Origin: Nonomuraea sp. PA05
GTDB taxonomy: Bacteria; Actinomycetota; Actinomycetes; Streptosporangiales; Streptosporangiaceae
DNA length: 55,589 nt
Assembly: GCF_008086045.1 (NCBI RefSeq)
Contig: NZ_VSEY01000063.1
Coordinates: forward strand, 1-55,589
Direction of reading: 5' to 3'
In this document: positions 51,631-55,589 of the stretch, in pieces
Layout: every line of letters starts with the position of its first letter
Numbering within the stretch: the first letter of the stretch is position 1
Notes under the pieces: model-generated
The model's input: only the letters and a program-made list of their open reading frames with translations
Told to the model about the DNA's origin: nothing
The model's database searches: none
Translations under genes and position numbers: made by a program

Positions 51631-52594
51631 GACCATCATGGCCGCCCTGGAAGGCGAGCCCTCCGCCTGTTCGGAGGGCCCGTCCGCCTGTCTGGAGGCT
51701 GAGCCGGCCTCTTCGGAGGGGCGGTTCGCTCGTCCGGAGGGCGAGTCGGCCTCCTTGGAGGGGCGGTTCGCTCGTTCGGAGGGCGAGCCCGCCGCTCGGG
51801 GCAGCAGGCGGCAGGTGCTGCGCGGCGCCCTCGCCGGCCTGCTCGGCGCCGGCGCGCTCGCCGTCCTGCCCCGCCGCGCGGAGGCCGCGAGCGGGGTGCG
51901 CGCCTCCCGCGTCCTGGACCTCACGCACCCGCTCAGCCCCGACTTCCCCGTCTTCGAGATGTACGTGCGCAAACCCGCCCGCCGCCAGGTCATGTTCGAG
52001 GACGTGATCGGCTTCAACACCGCGGAATGGACGTTCAACGAGCACACCGGGACCCACATGGACGTGCCCGCGCACTCCAGGAAGGGCCTGCCCACCGCCG
52101 ACCAGGTGCGGCCCGAGGACCTCGTCGCGCCCCTGTGCGTCGTGCGGATCGCCGAACGGGCCGCCCGGGACAACATCACCGAGCTGACCGTGAAGGACCT
52201 GCGCGAATGGGAACGCAGGAACGGCCCGCTGCCCGAGCGCGCCTTCGTGGCGCTCGACAGCGGCTGGTACAAGCGGGTCGGCAATCCCTCGGCCTACCTG
52301 CAGTTCGACGCTCTCGCGCAGGTGATGCGCTTCCCCGGGGTCAGCCCTGAGGCCGCGGACTTCCTGATCAACCAGCGGTCCATCGTGGGGTTCGGCACCG
52401 ACACCAGCAGCCTCGACGTGGGGACGCGGCGGGAACCGCTCGTCCACCGCATGCTGCTGACGACGGGCCGGTACGGCCTGGAGAACCTGGCCGCGCTCGA
52501 CACGGTGCCCGAGCGCGGCGCGCAACTCGTCGTGGGGGCGGCGAAGCTGCGCGGCGGGTTCGGCGCGCCCGTCAGGGCGCTGGCCCTCGTGTGA
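51617..52594 (+). CDS. Tat-exported cyclase-family (isatin hydrolase / kynurenine formamidase-like) metal hydrolase
   Basis: 325 residues from GTG 51617 (GGGGGAGG upstream). Residues 1-61 are an acidic, repeat-containing extension. A twin-arginine signal follows: SRRQVLRG (63-70), a hydrophobic stretch and AEA-A near 90. The mature domain has the cyclase metal motif HTGTHMDVPAH (His143, His147, Asp149, His153) after LDLTHPLSPDFP. Relatives hydrolyse cyclic amides or N-formylkynurenine with Mn or Zn. The 60-residue extension before a Tat signal is unusual and could block export unless translation starts later. It is coupled to the FAD monooxygenase by a 14-base overlap. Confidence 0.88.
   Translation: MCAPETIMAALEGEPSACSEGPSACLEAEPASSEGRFARPEGESASLEGRFARSEGEPAARGSRRQVLRGALAGLLGAGALAVLPRRAEAASGVRASRVLDLTHPLSPDFPVFEMYVRKPARRQVMFEDVIGFNTAEWTFNEHTGTHMDVPAHSRKGLPTADQVRPEDLVAPLCVVRIAERAARDNITELTVKDLREWERRNGPLPERAFVALDSGWYKRVGNPSAYLQFDALAQVMRFPGVSPEAADFLINQRSIVGFGTDTSSLDVGTRREPLVHRMLLTTGRYGLENLAALDTVPERGAQLVVGAAKLRGGFGAPVRALALV
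51715..51798 (+). repeat. two tandem 42-bp units before the Tat signal
   Basis: Units at 51715-51756 and 51757-51798, differing at a few bases, encode EGRFARPEGESASL and EGRFARSEGEPAAR. Related, more diverged pieces (GAGGGCGAGCCCTCCGCC...) lie just upstream at about 51648-51714. All keep the reading frame. Confidence 0.85.
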
Positions 52595-52629
52595 GGGACT
52601 CGTGTGACGGACTCGTGTGACGAAACGCT

Positions 52630-52665
52630 CGGAGGGCGAGGGGTTCTCGGACCCCTCGCCCTCCG
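52630..52665. terminator. bidirectional terminator between the cyclase and the lipoprotein gene
   Basis: Perfect 15-bp stem, arms 52630-52644 and 52651-52665 (CGGAGGGCGAGGGGT and its complement), with a 6-base loop. It lies between convergent genes. Confidence 0.88.
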
Positions 52666-52688
52666 CCGTGTCAGGACGTGCTTCGCCG

Positions 52689-53060
52689 TCAGGACGTGAC
52701 CAGGACGGTGAGCGGGATGACCTCCTCGCCCGCCGCCCCTGACAGGCGCACGGACACCTCCCACACCCCGTCCATCGTGAACAGCCCACCGTCCGCCCGG
52801 AACCGGCCGGGCCCCGAACGCAGCGCCGCCGTCTCCGGGGTGACGTGCCCCATCTGCGGCATCGTGGCCACCACGACCACCGACTCCGCCTCGCCCCGCT
52901 CCACCACGATGTCCGCCGTGTCGTCGCCGACGACCGTCAGCGTGACGGCGTAACGCGTGCCCGCGCCCTCCACCGTCACCGGACCGGGCCGCGACAGGCA
53001 GCCGGCGGCGACCGTCATGGCCGCCGCCGCCAGGCAGGCCCCGGCCAGCAGGCGTCTCAT
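52689..53060 (-). CDS. small FixH/YtkA-like lipoprotein
   Basis: 123 residues: a lipoprotein signal with lipobox VAAGC (Cys21), then an immunoglobulin-like YtkA/FixH-type domain (YAVTLTVVGDDTADIVVERGEAESVVVVATMPQMGHVTPETAAL, ending WEVSVRL). The MPQMGH segment contains two Met and a His, typical of copper-linked YtkA-like domains. It is anchored outside the membrane. The start ATG at 53060 shares one base with the preceding stop (TGATG), so it is coupled to the copper-type protein upstream. Confidence 0.8.
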   Translation of the reverse strand: MRRLLAGACLAAAAMTVAAGCLSRPGPVTVEGAGTRYAVTLTVVGDDTADIVVERGEAESVVVVATMPQMGHVTPETAALRSGPGRFRADGGLFTMDGVWEVSVRLSGAAGEEVIPLTVLVTS

Positions 53061-54382
53061 CACGTGTCGCTCTCCGTTCCTACCGTGACGGTGAAGGGCA
53101 CGGTCTCGATGGTGGAGTTCCTGGCGTACTGGATCCAGGCGAAGTACGTGCCGGGGGCGGGGAAGCTGAAGGTGAAGGTCAGCTCCGGGGTGCGGGTGGG
53201 GGTGGCGTGCACGTGGCCCAGGAAGCCGCCGTCCCGGTCGCGGACGATCAGGTGGCCGGGCATGCCGAGCCACGGCTGGAGGGAGCCCGCCGTACGGAGC
53301 CGCATGGTCGTGGGGCGGCCCGCCACGGGACGCGCGGGCGCGAGCACGGGGGCGGGGCCGGTCCCGGCCTCCTGCGGGCCCGCCGTGGCTGTGCCGGTGA
53401 CGTCGAACGTGCCGGTGATGAGCTGGCCGCCGGAGTCCGTCCGTTCCAGCTCGGCGTGGGCCAGGTAGCGGCCGGGCCGGTCGGCGCGCAGCCGCACCGC
53501 GAGCCGGCCGGGGCCGAGCCTGACGGGGTGGAGGTGACGGAAGTACGCACCGTCGGCGCTGGTCACCACCAGGTGGGCGAGCGCCTCGTGATGGAGTGTG
53601 AGATCGTCCACCGGCCGTCCCGTGGACCCGTCCACCAGATCGGCGACCAGCGTGAACTCCGCTCCCGCCGCCGGTCGCGCCGGTTGCGTGCTGAAGGCCG
53701 CCATCACGTACGGGCGGCCGGTCCCGCTCGCGTACGGGCGGCCGGCTCCCGACCCGCTGGGATCGGCCACCGGGGCGGCGCCGTCCGGGACGGGCTCGGG
53801 AAGCTGCGGCGACACCACCGCGACGGTCAGCGCCACCACCCCGGCCAGCGCCCCCGCACGAACCGCCAAGGCCGGGCCGCGCCTCGACGTCCCGCCCGTC
53901 AGCAGCCCGCCGACCACCAGGATCCCGGCCACGTAGAAGCCGCCGTGGATCACCAGCTCCCACGGCGACGTGGCCGGGACCAGAACGCGGACCGGCAGCA
54001 CGGAACGTTCGGCGGGCGTGCGCACCTCCAGCTCGTGCGGCCCTGCCCGGAACACCTGCATGCTCACCCGGTACGGCCCCGCCCGGCCCGCCGCCAGCCG
54101 CACCGCCGCGCGGCTCGCCCGCCCGTTCTCCGAGGAGCGCAGCGTCAGCTCCACCCGCAGGTCGGGGACCGGGTGGAACGCCTCGATCTCCACGACGGCG
54201 GGCGCGGGCGTCCTGCTCACGCCCCGCACCGTCATCGTCAGCTCGGCGCCCGCGATCGTCTGGGCGATCCGCAGATCGGCCCCGGGCGCCACCACGTGCG
54301 CGCCCGCCGGCGCCGGCCACAGGACGAGCAGGAGCAGCAGCAGGAAGAGCAGGACCCGCACCGGGAGGAGCCGGTTTCGCAT
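53060..54382 (-). CDS. CopC/YtkA-type exported membrane protein, probably copper-related
   Basis: 440 residues: a signal peptide (LLFLLLLLLVLWPAPAGA) after which the mature chain begins HVVAPG, a free N-terminal His as in CopC-type copper sites. An Ig-like domain (30-160) follows, then two membrane helices near 168-205, then a second extracellular part with the conserved LHHEALAHLVVTSADGAYFRHLHPV and GHLIVRDRDGGFLGHVHA, both rich in His. A C-terminal YtkA-like strand domain ends the protein. It probably binds or passes copper outside the cell. ATG 54382 shares one base with the thioesterase stop. Confidence 0.75.
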   Translation of the reverse strand: MRNRLLPVRVLLFLLLLLLVLWPAPAGAHVVAPGADLRIAQTIAGAELTMTVRGVSRTPAPAVVEIEAFHPVPDLRVELTLRSSENGRASRAAVRLAAGRAGPYRVSMQVFRAGPHELEVRTPAERSVLPVRVLVPATSPWELVIHGGFYVAGILVVGGLLTGGTSRRGPALAVRAGALAGVVALTVAVVSPQLPEPVPDGAAPVADPSGSGAGRPYASGTGRPYVMAAFSTQPARPAAGAEFTLVADLVDGSTGRPVDDLTLHHEALAHLVVTSADGAYFRHLHPVRLGPGRLAVRLRADRPGRYLAHAELERTDSGGQLITGTFDVTGTATAGPQEAGTGPAPVLAPARPVAGRPTTMRLRTAGSLQPWLGMPGHLIVRDRDGGFLGHVHATPTRTPELTFTFSFPAPGTYFAWIQYARNSTIETVPFTVTVGTESDT

Positions 54383-54885
54383 CAGGGCAGGTAGCGCTTG
54401 AGGAAGGCGCGCTCGGGCATGGTGAAGCGCCGCGGCTTGGCGGTGTGCGGGTCGAAGGCCATGATCGTCGAACGGGCCTCGGCGAACACCCCCTCGTCCG
54501 AGCAGATCTCCGCGGCCAGCTCGCAACTCACCCGGCCGACCTTCGTCACCCACGACTCGATCCGCACCGAGCCGTGCCGGAACCTGAGCGGCTTGCGGTA
54601 GTCGACCTCGTGCCGCACGATCGCGACCCCCACGGCGGGCAGGCCGCTGCGGTCCTCCGGCGGCGTGCCCGCGTAGTCGAGGAAGAGGGCGATCCTGGCG
54701 TCCTCCAGGTACTCCAGGAAGCGCACGTTGTTGACGTGGCCGTGCGCGTCGATGTCGGAGAAGCGCACCTGGCGGTGGTAGACGTGCCGCCTGGGGGTGT
54801 GCCGCACCTCGATCGGCCGGGCGGCGGGGGCCGTGAGCTGGGTGACGGCCTCGGTCATCAGACTCTTGATCGCGTGGGTGTCCAT
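54382..54885 (-). CDS. hotdog-fold acyl-CoA thioesterase (4HBT type)
   Basis: A 167-residue protein with the 4HBT signature VRFSDIDAHGHVNNVRFLEYLEDAR (Asp and His of the active site near 45-50), followed by VDYRKPLRFRHGSVRIESWVTKVG. It hydrolyses acyl-CoA thioesters. The substrate is not predictable. ATG 54885 follows GGGAG. It overlaps the MFS gene end by 28 bases and the copper-type gene start by one base, so it is part of a tight four-gene run though it shares no obvious function with the copper proteins. Confidence 0.9.
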   Translation of the reverse strand: MDTHAIKSLMTEAVTQLTAPAARPIEVRHTPRRHVYHRQVRFSDIDAHGHVNNVRFLEYLEDARIALFLDYAGTPPEDRSGLPAVGVAIVRHEVDYRKPLRFRHGSVRIESWVTKVGRVSCELAAEICSDEGVFAEARSTIMAFDPHTAKPRRFTMPERAFLKRYLP

Positions 54886-55507
54886 GGTGCTCCCGGTCGT
54901 TGGAGTGAAGGTCGTCGGGTGGTCATGGAGCGGTAGGGGATCAGGGAGAGAGCCGCCACGGCGGCGGCGGCGAGAGCCGGCAGGAGCGCGGTGGCCACCC
55001 CGGCTCTCGCGAAGCCCTCGGCCGCCCACAGGGTGGCGGCCAGGGTGGCGCCCAGGACATAGCCGAGGTTGCGGGCGAACTGGAGATGGGCCGCCGGGCG
55101 GCCGGGGGCGGCGCCGGTCATGATCATGGAGTGGGCCGGGGCGGCGGACAGGCCCATCCCGGCGCCGACCACCGCGAGGCGCAGCGCCACCTCGGCGGCC
55201 GGCCACGTGGGGGAGATGGGCAGCAGGAGCGCCAGGCCCAGGGCGGTCAGGACAGCGCCGGTCACGGTGACGGGGCGGGGGCCGATGCGGGCGGTCAGGC
55301 GGGTGGCCAGGGTGGCGCCCGCGATGAGGCCGGCGGGCAGGGCGATCACCGTCAGGCCCACCAGGGGGAGGGGGGCCTGCATCACCTGGCCCTGGAAGAG
55401 GAAGAACGGGCTCAGGACGATCATCAGGGCGTCGATCGTGGACAGGAGGGTGATGGTGAGGAGAGTGAGTGCCGGGGCGGGCGGGGCGGGGGGTGTGGCA
55501 TCAGTGT
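54858..55507 (-). CDS. MFS transporter, C-terminal half only
   Basis: An open frame of more than 210 residues encoding about six membrane helices (ALTLLTITLLSTIDALMIVL..., LPLVGLTVIALPAGLIAGATLATRLTARIG, PVTVTGAVLTALGLALLLPI, and later GAGMGLSAAPAHSMIMTG and LGYVLGATLAATLWA). This matches helices 7-12 of a DHA2-type drug exporter. The 5' part is lost in the poly-G end of the sequence, so no true start can be given; 55507 is only where readable sequence ends. Its 3' end overlaps the thioesterase start by 28 bases. Confidence 0.8.

Positions 55508-55589
<82 letters not shown>

Overview
The window is about 55.6 kb of very GC-rich DNA. It has actinomycete features throughout: frequent GTG starts, 1-14 bp start/stop overlaps, a ROK regulator, SARP, LCP, CU044_5270 and RamB-type families, and DtxR/IdeR-type iron boxes. 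Gene content and protein style point to Streptosporangiaceae, most likely a Nonomuraea-like chromosome. That assignment is an inference from family resemblance, not a measured placement. I see no rRNA, tRNA, CRISPR array, insertion sequence or prophage module. The last ~80 bases are almost pure G and look like an assembly or sequencing artefact at a contig end.

Layout, 1-9.8 kb: a truncated AAA-type ATPase is followed by an Entner-Doudoroff operon reading leftward (zwf-edd-glk-eda). It is divergent from a ROK-family repressor, with a near-palindrome between them. Next come an ABC-F ATPase and a divergent TetR regulator that carries an in-frame 4 x 30 bp minisatellite. 9.8-20.4 kb: a decayed deacetylase/glycosyltransferase gene, a DUF2470 protein and an S4 ribosomal-protein paralogue that share two overlapping iron-box-like sites, a one-domain voltage-gated channel with a Cav-like selectivity filter, a DUF4190 protein, a subtilase, a membrane spermidine-synthase-like protein, a lipase-like protein lacking the nucleophile serine, and a P450. 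20.4-28.7 kb: cell-envelope genes (LCP ligase, YpfJ-like zinc metallopeptidase), a LysR regulator, a ScyD/ScyE-like propeller protein and a two-component system.

28.7-42 kb: a LolA-like protein with an ABC exporter, divergent from and probably controlled by the two-component system through a phased hexamer array. Then a YcnI copper protein, an ECF sigma factor with a CU044_5270 partner, an ABC-2 exporter with two permeases (one with no normal start codon), an HSL-type esterase, a siderophore-interacting protein behind an iron box, and a Ser/Thr kinase. 42-55.5 kb: isocitrate lyase divergent from a RamB/ScfR-type regulator, a diacylglycerol-kinase-like enzyme, a three-gene DUF2271-ApbE-flavin reductase operon behind a clean inverted repeat, a SARP regulator, an FAD monooxygenase coupled to a Tat-exported cyclase-family hydrolase, and a four-gene leftward run (MFS, thioesterase, copper-type envelope protein, small lipoprotein).

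The main themes are carbon entry (Entner-Doudoroff plus glyoxylate shunt, each with its own local regulator), iron and flavin redox (DUF2470, SIP, ApbE system), copper-type envelope proteins, and export. The best candidates for under-described biology are the DUF2271-ApbE-reductase operon, the iron-box/S4 arrangement, the TGDDW-filter channel, and several small tandem-repeat expansions inside or just behind genes.
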